A program made the position numbers and the translations under genes. Positions 5,772-14,305 of a DNA stretch of 53,486 nucleotides are shown here, one piece after another (the stretch's first letter is position 1; each line of letters opens with the position of its first letter). The notes beneath the pieces are model-generated. The model saw only the letters and a list, made by a program, of their open reading frames with translations. It was not told where the DNA came from and did not search any database. This DNA is from an uncultured Collinsella sp. (GTDB lineage: Bacteria; Actinomycetota; Coriobacteriia; Coriobacteriales; Coriobacteriaceae): NCBI GenBank assembly GCA_902492755.1, contig CABUNB010000011.1, positions 1 to 53,486 on the forward strand, written 5' to 3'.

Positions 5772-8700
5772 TTAGCCCAGCAGGTCGACTACGTTAAAGC
5801 CGGCGTTGCTCTTGGCGATGACGTCTCGGCCGCCAAAGACACAGGTTGGCGACTCGGCTGCGATGCGCGTCACGTCGGCGCCGAGCGAGCGAAGCTCACC
5901 GGGCGTGGCGGCGAGCATCTGGGCGCGGCGCTCCTCGCGTGCGTGCGGATCGAGCCCGGCCAGGTAGGTCGTGTTGCGGCGCTTGGTGAGCGCGTACGGC
6001 TTCACCGGCGCGTCCATGCCGCTCACGCAGCTCACGATAAAGCCCTCGAAGGCGGCCTCGTCGGGCTCAAAGCTGCCGAGCCATGCGCCCGCGCGTTCCA
6101 TGCGCTCAATCGAAGGATCGACCGCCGGGTCGCGGTAGGTGTAGAACGCCGTCTGGCGCTCGCCGGCCGCGCGGAATCCGCATCCGTACGCACCGCCCTT
6201 CACGCGGATCTCGTTCCACAGGTAGTCGTAGGAGAGCGCGTTGGCGGCAACCGCCCAGGCGCCCGTCACGTCAATGCCCAGACGGCGCGGGTCGCACGCG
6301 CGCGCAGCAAAGCAGATGTCGCTGGGGATGACGAAAGCCTCGTGACGGTCGCGCGGCTCCGGCACCACGAGCGCGTTGCGGCCGGCATCGGTGCTGTCGC
6401 CCGCGCCAAGCCCCAGGTTGCCCGCGGCATCCCAGTACGCGTCAAAGTCTTCATCGCTGCCGGTGAAGCTCACCATGCAGCCATCGGCCACAAAAATGCG
6501 GTCTACCAGCTCGGCAAGCTTGGCGCGCAGGCCGTCCAGGCGCTCGTCAAAGTGGTCGAGCAGATTGCGCAGGAACAGATAGAAATCCACGCCCGAAAGC
6601 TGCTCGCGCACCACGGCCGAAGGCGAGCTGTAGCTCATCGCGCGACCGAGCGCCGCCGAGTGGCCGTTGTTGATAAAGCCCTGCTCAAGCCCAATGCGAA
6701 TCTGCGTGAGCACGTCGCGAACGCGGTCGGCGTCAGCATCGAGCAACAGCGTGCTCGACCACACCTCGCGCGGCAAGCTCGCCAGCGCATCGATCTTCTC
6801 GGACAGGGCTCCGGCGCTCACCAGCAGGTAGGGGCGCACGTCGTCCACGTCGGGCTGGGTCATGACCTCGGTCGTAAAGCTCAAAAAGCCCAGCTTGCCG
6901 GCGAGTAAGTTGTCGAGCTCCTCGGCCGAGTGCTCGCTCGTGGGCAGCTGTTTGAGCAGGCGGCAGAGCAGTGTCACATAGGGCAGGTCCTCAAACGCGA
7001 CGCAGCTCAGGTCGAAATACTGCATGGCGTAGGCCAGACGGTTGGTGGGGATGCCGTGGCGTAGGCAGGGGATGGGCGCGGTTGTGTCCACGACCAGCGG
7101 CGGCTCGGGGCGCGCCTCGCCAATGTCGGATACACGCAGGCGCGGCAGCGTGGCCTTGGCCTCGGGCGTGTCTTCTGCCTCCTGTGCGGCACGCAGCGCG
7201 GCCGTGCGCTCGACCACATCGGTCAGCTCGGCATCGGTCATGGCGTCGCGCTTGGCTGCCAGCTCGGCGCTCTCCGAACCCTCGGCGGCGTCCACCGGCA
7301 CCAGCTCGACCAGCGCCATGTGGTCGTTCTGCAGCACGAGCTCGCGCAGCAGGTCCTCAAAGTAGCTGCCGTCCAGCTCGCCGCGCAGCTCCTCGTACAC
7401 CGGGCCGTACTTGAGCGCCAGCGTCGCGGCGTCGTCATCGTAGAGCCAGGTGCTCAGCGCGTCACACGCAATGGCCACGCCGTCGGCGATACCGTAGTCG
7501 CGCTGGCGCAGGTCGTACTCGTTGCTGCTGATGATGGCCTCCAGGCGCTCGCGCGGAACGCCGTGCTCGCACAGGTCGCGGCAGGCGTCCTGGAACACGC
7601 GGCGCAGCTCGCGCGCCACGCCGGGCTGCGCATTTTGCAGCATGATGAGCTCGTAGGGCTGCAGGCACTCGGCCGCGGTGTAGCTCACCACGTTGCCGCC
7701 CAGGCCGGCGGCCAGAATGGCCTTCTTAACCGGCGCCTCGTTGGAACCCAGCAGTGCCTCGAACAGGATGTCCGCCGCGATCGTGCGCTTGCGGTCGAGC
7801 GCGCTGCCCAGCACCAGACCCAGGCCCACCAGGGCGTTCTCGGGCGTGGTGGCCATCTCGACGCGCTTATACTCGCAGGTCACGGGCGCTTGCACGCCCA
7901 GCGGATTGGGCGCCAGCGTGGACGGGTTCTCGCCGGCGGCGACGGCAGCGTCCATGCGGCGGCTCGCGGCACTCGGCTGCGACAGATAGCGCTCGTCCAA
8001 AAAGGCCAGCGCGCGATCCACGTCCAGGTCGCCGTAGAGCGTGATGTAGGAGTTGGAGGGGTTGTAGTGGCGTGCGTGTGTGTCCAGGAACTGCTCGTAG
8101 GTGAGCGCGGGAATCGCGCGCGGATCGCCGCCGCTCTCGTGCGCATAAGCGGTGTCGGGATAGAGCGCGGCGTTGACGGCGTCGTCCAGCACGCTCATAG
8201 GGTCGGACAGCGCGCCCTTCATCTCGTTGAACACCACGCCGTTATAGCGCAGCGTGCCCTCGCGCAGGCTCGCGGAGCTGCCGTCGCCCTCGCCTTCGGC
8301 GCCCTCCGGCAGGTCCAGCTCGTAGTGCCAGCCCTCCTGCTCAAAAATGGTGGGTTTGGTATAGATGGCCGGGTTGAACACCGCGTCCAGGTACACGTCC
8401 ATCAGGTTGTACAGGTCCTGCTCGTTGGTGGTGGCAACGGGGTAGATGGTCTTGTCGGGGTAGGTCATGGCGTTGAGGAACGTCTGCATGGAGCTCTTGA
8501 TCAGGTCGACGAACGGCTCCTTGACGGGGAACTTGGCCGATCCGCACAGCACCGAGTGCTCAAGAATATGGAACACGCCGGTGGAATCGGCCGGCGGCGT
8601 CTTAAAGCCAATGGCAAAGGCCTTGTTTTCGTCGTCGCACGCCAGGTACAGCAGGCGGGCGCCCGAGGCAGTGTGGCACAGCACGTAGGCGTCCGAATCG

Positions 8701-8807
8701 AGCTCGGGCACGGTCTCGCAGCGCTCGACGGCAAAGCCGTGGCAGGTAGTGCCGGGCACCAGCAGTGCGGCGGCAGCGGCGCGCGGGTCGGTTGAGGTGG
8801 TGGGCAT
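5772..8807 (-). CDS. M16C-family zinc metallopeptidase (presequence-protease type)
   Basis: A 1011-residue protein of the insulinase superfamily, M16C branch, which degrades peptides inside a large clamshell made of four homologous domains. The inverted zinc motif HxxEH is HILEH at residues 80-84 (FHILEHSVLCGS), followed by FPVKEPFVDLIKSSMQTFLNAMTYPDKT, which is typical of PreP/HypA-like enzymes. The C-terminal RVKGGAYGCG matches the family's R/Y substrate-binding region. No signal peptide is seen, so it is presumably cytosolic. The start at ATG 8807 is set by AAGGAG seven bases upstream; the frame stays open to 9065 but that part lies in repeat DNA. Single gene with its own terminator. Confidence 0.9.
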   Translation of the reverse strand: MPTTSTDPRAAAAALLVPGTTCHGFAVERCETVPELDSDAYVLCHTASGARLLYLACDDENKAFAIGFKTPPADSTGVFHILEHSVLCGSAKFPVKEPFVDLIKSSMQTFLNAMTYPDKTIYPVATTNEQDLYNLMDVYLDAVFNPAIYTKPTIFEQEGWHYELDLPEGAEGEGDGSSASLREGTLRYNGVVFNEMKGALSDPMSVLDDAVNAALYPDTAYAHESGGDPRAIPALTYEQFLDTHARHYNPSNSYITLYGDLDVDRALAFLDERYLSQPSAASRRMDAAVAAGENPSTLAPNPLGVQAPVTCEYKRVEMATTPENALVGLGLVLGSALDRKRTIAADILFEALLGSNEAPVKKAILAAGLGGNVVSYTAAECLQPYELIMLQNAQPGVARELRRVFQDACRDLCEHGVPRERLEAIISSNEYDLRQRDYGIADGVAIACDALSTWLYDDDAATLALKYGPVYEELRGELDGSYFEDLLRELVLQNDHMALVELVPVDAAEGSESAELAAKRDAMTDAELTDVVERTAALRAAQEAEDTPEAKATLPRLRVSDIGEARPEPPLVVDTTAPIPCLRHGIPTNRLAYAMQYFDLSCVAFEDLPYVTLLCRLLKQLPTSEHSAEELDNLLAGKLGFLSFTTEVMTQPDVDDVRPYLLVSAGALSEKIDALASLPREVWSSTLLLDADADRVRDVLTQIRIGLEQGFINNGHSAALGRAMSYSSPSAVVREQLSGVDFYLFLRNLLDHFDERLDGLRAKLAELVDRIFVADGCMVSFTGSDEDFDAYWDAAGNLGLGAGDSTDAGRNALVVPEPRDRHEAFVIPSDICFAARACDPRRLGIDVTGAWAVAANALSYDYLWNEIRVKGGAYGCGFRAAGERQTAFYTYRDPAVDPSIERMERAGAWLGSFEPDEAAFEGFIVSCVSGMDAPVKPYALTKRRNTTYLAGLDPHAREERRAQMLAATPGELRSLGADVTRIAAESPTCVFGGRDVIAKSNAGFNVVDLLG

Positions 8808-8942
8808 ATGCAGTCTCCTTTGACGCCCCAGCGGGGGCGAATCGAGTCGAATCCCCGAGAGTATACCCATATGGGGCCGCGGCTCTGCGGCGAACTGACG
8901 ACGATGCAGCCGGATTGGGCATAGGTCCCGCGTGCCCGCCGC

Positions 8943-9121
8943 ACGAGCGTGGAAAATTGGACACTCGCCAAACGAGAGTGGATATTCGGACGGACGAGCG
9001 AGGATTTCCGGATACCTATCGAACAAGAGTGGATATTTGGACGGAATTTGCCGCAAAAGCCCCAAAAACCGTCCAAATTTCCACTCTCGATATCCGACCG
9101 TCCGAAAATCCTCGCTCGTCC
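8943..9121. repeat. nested inverted-repeat array related to the GAGCGTGGAT family
   Basis: Units reading GAGYGWGGATWTYCGGACG occur several times. An inner stem (GAGTGGATATTTGGACGG at 9027-9044, complement at 9069-9086, loop 24 nt) and an outer stem (8992-9012 with 9101-9121) form a long cruciform. It occupies the peptidase promoter region. An open frame through it is an artefact of the repeats. Confidence 0.75.
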
Positions 9122-9124
9122 ATC

Positions 9125-9385
9125 ACTCGCGTATCTCTCGTCTCTCATTCGTCTCTAATATGAGAGATGACAGGAAGATGAGAGAAAAATATGAGAGATA
9201 ACTGAGCAACAAAGAGGCAGGCAATCATGGTATTGTCTCAATACCGATTGTTCTAACAGCAAAAATATGTATAAATGAAGCAAATGGTAGACATTCCATC
9301 TCTATCTATCACTTATCTCTAAGCCGAGAGATAGAGAGATAGATGAGAGATAATTACGAGAGATAGCTGAGAGACGAGGGAAATC
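9125..9385. repeat. cluster of GAGAGAT/ATCTCTC motifs
   Basis: In this AT-richer stretch the heptamer GAGAGAT, or a close variant, occurs about ten times on the plus strand and a few times inverted, often 10-12 bases apart (for example 9162-9200 and 9325-9375). The cluster ends about 30 bases before the truncated ATPase regulator gene. The pattern could be an operator array or a simple-sequence repeat. Confidence 0.6.
9229..9245. promoter_or_regulatory. 17-bp perfect palindrome, possible operator
   Basis: GGTATTGTCTCAATACC has 7-bp perfect arms around TCT. It sits between the two GAGAGAT-rich blocks, with TATAAA-like sequence about 30 bases further on. This is the form of a small dimeric-regulator site, but no partner can be named. 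Confidence 0.35.
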
Positions 9386-9416
9386 TATCCGCGGCATTCT
9401 CCGCAGGACCGAGCGA

Positions 9417-10586
9417 GTGGAGCTTCAGGGCGTCATCGTTCTCGTCATTACGATTGAGGAGCTCGATCCGTCGAGCAAGCCCTGCTATGTCATAGAGCGG
9501 GGCGCCCAGGGCGGCAGCTACAAGCGCATCGATGACAAAGATGTGCCGCTTTCATCGACTGAGGTGCTCGCATTGGCGTCATACGGTCGAGCGACTCCGA
9601 GCGATCGCGACGCGGTGGCGGGTGCGGGCGCGGACAATCTCGACGAGACGCTGGTCGACCGTACGATAGATCGGGCTTTCTCGTTGACGCCCCGGGCAAT
9701 GCGCGGCGCGCCGGACAAACAAACGAAGCTGGAGCGCCTAAATATCCTTGACTCCCAGGGCAATGTCACCAAGGCTGGACTCCTAGTTGTGGGCACCTAC
9801 CCTCAGCAGTTCTATCCCAAGCTCTTCATTGAGGTGGCTGTCCATGCGGGAACTCAGAAGGGCATGGCGGGGTCGCTGAGGTTCATGGACCGCACAATCT
9901 GTGAGGGAACGTTGGGCGAGATGATCTCGGATGCCGTCGCAGCCGTCGCCGAGAATTTGCGGCGAACCTCGACCGTCCAAGGCGTCTCGCGTGCTGACTC
10001 GCTTGAGATTCCCGAGGAGGTTCTGCGCGAGGCAATCGCCAACGCCGTAATCCATCGAGAATACGGGGATCGGTTCTGTGGACAATCGATTGCCGTCGAC
10101 GTCTTTGACGATCGTGTCGAGGTGACGAATCCTGGCGGCCTTTACGGGGGAATGACTCGCGAGAACTTGTTTGACGGCAGCTCCCGATGCCGTAACGCGA
10201 CGCTTGTGAAGCTCATGTCGATTGTTCCGCTGCCGGATGGCGCAGGTTCGCCGGTTGAGGGCAATGGCTCGGGCATCCCGATGATGATCGATGCCATGCG
10301 CGCGTATGGTCTGGCCGATCCCCTGTTCCGCCCGGGATTCGATCGGTTCAAGGTCGTTCTTTACCGTTCAAAGATCGAGCCGGTCGATCATGGCGGGGGC
10401 TTAATTGTGACGGCACTCAAACACTACGGCGAGCTGGGGACGCGCGAGTTGGCAGAGCACACAGGGCTCACAATTTCCCAGGTTAGGTCGCGCGTCAACG
10501 CGCTCATTGCTCAAGGCGAGCTTGAGCCCACGGCGCCGGCGACGAGCCGCAACCGCAAGTATCGACTGTCGGAGCGCGTGGGATAG
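9417..10586 (+). pseudogene. 5'-truncated AlbA_2/HATPase_c_4 transcriptional regulator-like gene
   Basis: The protein matches the C-terminal three quarters of the widespread 'ATP-binding, RecG C-terminal-like' regulators. It starts within what is normally the end of the AlbA_2 (Schlafen-type) domain (VLVITIEEL..KPCYV..GSYKRIDDKDVPLSSTEV). An HATPase_c_4 region follows (VLREAIANAVIHREYGD, VTNPGGLYGGMTRENL, GNGSGIPMMIDAM), then a C-terminal winged helix (HYGELGTRELAEHTGLTISQVRSRVNALI). The usual ~90-residue N-terminal part is missing. The only start near the left end is GTG 9417, with no clear ribosome binding site, and upstream sequence is repeat-rich and non-coding. It may still make a shortened protein; a remnant is more likely. 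Confidence 0.7.
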
Positions 10587-10686
10587 ATGCGTTAGTGGAC
10601 GAGGCGACCCAATAATCGACCCTCGATTGGCGTCCATTAAGGTAAAGCGGTTGTTGCCCAGTCGACGGTGATGCTAAAGACTCGGC

Positions 10687-11178
10687 TTACGCCGGCATGG
10701 CCCCGAACCCGTCCATCAAGAACAGCCTAAGAACCAGCTTGATGACATATCCCGGTTTGACTTCAGCCGTGCCAAAGACGCTGCGCTTGGCGAGCTCGCT
10801 GCAGTATGCGTAGATATCGCGGATAAGGTCTGCGCCCGAAAGCGTAAACATGTAGCCTGCGTCCGAAAGCTCATTGGGCGCGGCGGGCAACTTGGCCATG
10901 TGGCAGAACGTTTGCAGGTCGGGCGCCATAACATTCTGGTAGTCGAGGTGGCCGCTGGTACCCTGTGCGGCAAGCTCCAATTGGCGCGCAAAATCCAGCG
11001 CCGCCGCTAACACAAAGCTCGGCGTAGGTGCATTGACGTCCTGGGTGGTCGCCACAAGCCTGCCCGCTGCCTGCGTGATAAGCCAGGCGACCTCGCGCTG
11101 GCAGCGCACGGCCTTGCGCGTAACCGGCTTGATGGACGAAGAAGAAACGCTCCCCTTAGGCGGATTCGAAGCAGCCAT
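10687..11178 (-). CDS. hypothetical protein, 163 residues
   Basis: Not recognised. The sequence is soluble-looking and alanine-rich, with a basic, serine-rich N-terminus (PPKGSVSSSSIKPVTRKAVRCQREVAWLITQAAGRLV) and a mostly helical remainder. There is no signal peptide or membrane segment, and its two cysteines in the C-terminal half (TFCHM, YAYCSEL) form no motif. GGGAGGG precedes ATG 11178 and codon use matches neighbours, so it is probably real. It lies convergent with the truncated regulator and divergent from the HNH gene, in the accessory patch. Confidence 0.6.
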   Translation of the reverse strand: MAASNPPKGSVSSSSIKPVTRKAVRCQREVAWLITQAAGRLVATTQDVNAPTPSFVLAAALDFARQLELAAQGTSGHLDYQNVMAPDLQTFCHMAKLPAAPNELSDAGYMFTLSGADLIRDIYAYCSELAKRSVFGTAEVKPGYVIKLVLRLFLMDGFGAMPA

Positions 11179-11393
11179 AAGGCCCTCCCATGAACGATCC
11201 GGCCCAACAAGCCCGGATGAAACACGTGCTACATCAGTATACAGGGGAGTGGGGTGGCGGGGTACAAGCGCGCCAGCGGCAAACCGAGAGCATCAACGAT
11301 GTGCCGATCGTGGAATGAGATCTCGTAATAATTGACTCTCGGCCATATTATTGAAGGGCATGACTCGCGTTCGTATGGTTGTAGGTGCTGGCG

Positions 11394-12476
11394 ATGAACG
11401 ACATTGACCTTGCTGTTCCGTTGATGGATGGACCAAGCTATGACCGCGCCTGCAGTCTCGTGCCTTCCGAATACGTTGAGGCATGGGAGTGGTTTCTGGG
11501 TGAGGAGCAGCGCGGCGGCGTTTGGACCAGCCTTCCGCACCACACCAAGGAAGATAGCCCTCAGTATCAGTATCGTTTGAGAATTGGCTCGGACTTCTTT
11601 CCCGTAACGCGGGATTCAGGGATCTTCTGGCCGGGCCAGGATCGGGTGAAGCAAGACCCCAATAAGATCTTTGCGCTCTCGGTCCATAACTCTAAAAAGA
11701 GCTTCTACACCGATGTGCCTCCGCTCTATTTGGACGATGGTACGTGGGTCATTAAGTACTCGGTTCAAGCGCCGGGTACCGTTGGTTTCCGAGACCAGAA
11801 TTACAACCGTAAAATGCTCAACTGCATGGAATGTGGCGTTCCAGTCGGAGTCATATTTGCAACCGAGGTGGGCTACAAGGTGCTCGGCCTTGCGTTTGTT
11901 GAGCGGTTCGAGCCCGAAAACGGATGGTTTGTTCTGCACGGTCCTGTTCATAAAGGCGGACCGGACCCTCGTTTTGCACCCGACATGAGTTATCTGAAGC
12001 ACATACCCGTCGATATTGAGTTTGCCGGACAGGGTGTGACCGACGACGAAAAGGTCCGCTATGCGTTAAGGCGCGAGCGATTGGGGCAGCAATGGTTCCG
12101 CAAGCAGCTCGTTGCCGCCTATGATGGCCGTTGCGCGGTGTCGGACTGCGGCGTCAGCGAAGCTCTGGAGGCTGCACATATCGAGAATTACTCGGGACCC
12201 AAATCGCAGGTTGCCAGCAACGGCATTCTGCTTCGGCGCGATCTTCATTCCCTATTTGATGCTCACCTGATTTCGTTTGAGCCTGTTTGCGGCGAATATC
12301 GGCTGTGCGGATCGTACCTGCTGGATAAGACCGACTACGCTTCCTTTGCGGGTGCGACGCTAAGGCAGCCGAATGAGCGTCAGTGGCGACCCGATACGGT
12401 GTTTCTTGAGGCCCATCGCATTGAGTTCGATCGCTCGGAAAAGAAGCGTGAAAAGGCGGGGCTTCTGCCGTATTAG
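11394..12476 (+). CDS. HNH endonuclease-domain protein
   Basis: A 360-residue protein with a C-terminal HNH nuclease. After RRERLGQQWFRKQLVAAYDGRC come CAVSDCGVSEALEAAHIENY and LLRRDLHSLFDAHLISF. The AHI histidine and the DLHSLFD segment give the metal-binding His pair with N/D, and two Cys may hold a structural zinc. This is the HNH_2 type found in restriction-like enzymes. The first ~220 residues have no motif I can name; in related nucleases this part often reads modified DNA, which is only a possibility here. ATG 11394 has TAGGTG six bases upstream; GTG 11385 is also in frame. No methyltransferase lies nearby, so classical restriction-modification is unlikely. It sits among other accessory genes. 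Confidence 0.8.
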   Translation: MNDIDLAVPLMDGPSYDRACSLVPSEYVEAWEWFLGEEQRGGVWTSLPHHTKEDSPQYQYRLRIGSDFFPVTRDSGIFWPGQDRVKQDPNKIFALSVHNSKKSFYTDVPPLYLDDGTWVIKYSVQAPGTVGFRDQNYNRKMLNCMECGVPVGVIFATEVGYKVLGLAFVERFEPENGWFVLHGPVHKGGPDPRFAPDMSYLKHIPVDIEFAGQGVTDDEKVRYALRRERLGQQWFRKQLVAAYDGRCAVSDCGVSEALEAAHIENYSGPKSQVASNGILLRRDLHSLFDAHLISFEPVCGEYRLCGSYLLDKTDYASFAGATLRQPNERQWRPDTVFLEAHRIEFDRSEKKREKAGLLPY

Positions 12477-12597
12477 CGTATTTGGCTTTGGCATTCTTTG
12501 ACGATTGTGTTGTTTGATCGGATCGCGTGGCGATGCAATCTCGCGCCCGCCCGCCGGTGCATGCTCTTCCTGATTTGTATAGCGAGAAGGGGCATGT

Positions 12598-12882
12598 ATG
12601 AGCTGGCGAGGCGATATTGCGATGGGGAAGTACGGAAAACTGCCGTGTGCCCTTATCGACAACAATATGTTTCCGGGCGTAGAAGTTGATTGCGGGTCGT
12701 TTGTCGTCGCCTGCCCTTGCTGCGGCTCGCAAATACCGTGTCTCGACATTCGGTTCATCGATGCACGTGACAGGTTCAGCGACGAAGTGAGGAAACGTAC
12801 GGGCGTTCATATGCCGGTGTATCCGGAGAAATGCCCTGTTTGTGGCCTCGATATCGTGTACGACGCCGGCGACGAGGGATAG
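12598..12882 (+). CDS. small zinc-ribbon-like protein
   Basis: A 94-residue protein with two CxxC knuckles, CPCCGSQIPC near residue 39 and CPVCGLDI near residue 80. Their spacing suits one zinc ribbon. Between them lies an acidic segment with IRFIDARDRFSDEV. No further domain is recognised. GAGAAGGGGC precedes ATG 12598. It starts about 120 bases after the HNH gene on the same strand and may be co-transcribed; a functional link is a guess from position only. Confidence 0.65.
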   Translation: MSWRGDIAMGKYGKLPCALIDNNMFPGVEVDCGSFVVACPCCGSQIPCLDIRFIDARDRFSDEVRKRTGVHMPVYPEKCPVCGLDIVYDAGDEG

Positions 12883-12919
12883 GTGATGCGGAGGAGTTGG
12901 CTGTGAGTGTCTTTTGCCT

Positions 12920-13606
12920 CTACAAATAAATCCCCTCACCGAGTTGCTTGTGGAACTCGGCGTGATGGTCGCGTGCCCAGGTAAAGAGCGCCTGGTCAAA
13001 GTCGGTGCGCGTGGCCGGGACGCCAAAGACGCCGGCAACTTCGACACGCACAAAGTCCAGTGCCGGCAGCTTGTTGATGGCGGTGAGGGCAAACGGGGAC
13101 GTGGGTTCTTCGAACAGATAGTGGCTGCCTTGCAGCGCGTCGCAACTGGTGCACGTGTTGCCGAGCGACGGGGCTTTGGAGACTCGCGCGCCTACGGGTT
13201 TGTATCCACAGCGCTTAGAAAGATAGTTGCGAATCTCGCCCGGCACGCAGCCAAGAGCGGGCACGATGGCGAGTGCGTTGGCGTTGGCCGTGTCGACGGC
13301 AATGTGCCCGGCCTTGTTGGGCGCGTGCGCAATGGCGATGCCCTTGCCGTCATCGGTTCGATAGGGAATGCCGAAGGCCGCGACCGAGGTCTCTCCGTGG
13401 CATTTCCAGCACTCGCGCTTGCCCAGTACTAGATATATATACGGCGCTGAGGGGTCGGATCGGTCAACACCGGGCAGCCACTCGGCAAAGGGCTCGGGGT
13501 TGACGCCGCTGGGTACATACCAGATCTTCTTGGTCCGGTCCCATTTGGCGCCCAGCGCCTTGGCTTCTTCTTTGTGCGAAAAGGGGACATCGAGCTCGGT
13601 GCGCAT
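12920..13606 (-). CDS. DUF5710-domain protein
   Basis: A 228-residue cytosolic protein. The N-terminus (ELDVPFSHKEEAKALGAKWD, then KKIWYVPSGVNPEPFAEWLP) matches the DUF5710 motif found at the ends of many primase-, topoisomerase- and plasmid-related proteins, where it probably binds nucleic acid. Two CxxC pairs (ECWKCHGE and TCTSCDALQG) suggest a bound metal in the middle. ATG 13606 follows AAGGAG; an upstream in-frame Met would add 12 residues without a better site. No precise function can be given. The 335-bp gap to tRNA-Val holds the tRNA terminator and nothing else I can support. Confidence 0.7.
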   Translation of the reverse strand: MRTELDVPFSHKEEAKALGAKWDRTKKIWYVPSGVNPEPFAEWLPGVDRSDPSAPYIYLVLGKRECWKCHGETSVAAFGIPYRTDDGKGIAIAHAPNKAGHIAVDTANANALAIVPALGCVPGEIRNYLSKRCGYKPVGARVSKAPSLGNTCTSCDALQGSHYLFEEPTSPFALTAINKLPALDFVRVEVAGVFGVPATRTDFDQALFTWARDHHAEFHKQLGEGIYL

Positions 13607-13896
13607 GGCGGCTCCTTGGTGCTGCAGGTGCAAGTGGCTCAAGGATACCGCAGGGCGCAGACATCGCGGCGTTTTGTTGAGAAGTTGCGGCGCGGACTGC
13701 TTGGTTACGCCGTTAGATAAATTGGCAAGTAGATGGTCGGCTTTTGACCAGTTGGGCGGTTGGAGCAGCTTGCGGCGCAGTTTTGTGCCTGGCTATTGTT
13801 GATGTTGGGGTATTGAATTTGTTTGGCAGCCATTCGTCAGGTGAATTGATGCTACGTTGCGATCACGGTTGGAACTGCCAGCGGATTTAGCGACAT

Positions 13897-13933
13897 AAAA
13901 CAAAACAGCCCAGAGGACATAGCCTCTGAGCTG
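13897..13933 (-). terminator. terminator of tRNA-Val
   Basis: On the minus strand, CAGCTCAGAGG and CCTCTGGGCTG pair around CTATGT and are followed by TTTTGTTTT. It starts about 9 bases past the tRNA 3' end. Confidence 0.88.
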
Positions 13934-13941
13934 CGAACATT

Positions 13942-14016
13942 TGGTGGGCGTTAGAAGATTTGAACTTCTGACCTCTTCCGTGTCAGGGAAGCGCTCTCCC
14001 CCTGAGCTAAACGCCC
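13942..14016 (-). tRNA. tRNA-Val (anticodon GAC)
   Basis: Complete cloverleaf read on the minus strand. The acceptor GGGCGTT pairs with AACGCCC, the D-arm GCTC..GAGC is intact, and the anticodon stem CTTCC/GGAAG holds the loop CTGACAC. The T-loop is TTCAAAT, the discriminator is A and CCA is encoded. It has its own promoter and terminator. Confidence 0.96.
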
Positions 14017-14045
14017 GATCAAGGGTGCGCAAGCGCGCAAGGGAT

Positions 14046-14074
14046 AATATAACGGAGCCTGAACTCGGTGGCAA
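14046..14074 (-). promoter_or_regulatory. promoter of tRNA-Val
   Basis: Minus-strand TTGCCA, a 17-base spacer and TATATT lie 30 bases upstream of the tRNA 5' end, a good housekeeping sigma-factor match. Confidence 0.75.
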
Positions 14075-14305
14075 GAACATTTTTAAAAATCGCTTACATT
14101 GTGGAATTCGGGGGCTTTGTCATATCCATTTCAAAAGAGCCTGCTGCCGCGATTTGGCTGTCGCGCAATGCAAGGCCATTGCGGTATCGAGCTATGGAAA
14201 GACGCCTGCGGAATTGTCCTACCGATAAGCGGACAAGCCTCCAGCTGGTGCCTTCGCCGTGGTAAGGTAAGCCGAATTGTTTCCAGGCTGCTTCGGGGGA
14301 GTGGA

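Noticed and set aside
12154..13092. A 312-codon minus-strand frame over the HNH and zinc-ribbon genes
   Set aside because: It overlaps the HNH coding sequence antisense and the DUF5710 gene in another frame, and has no domain.
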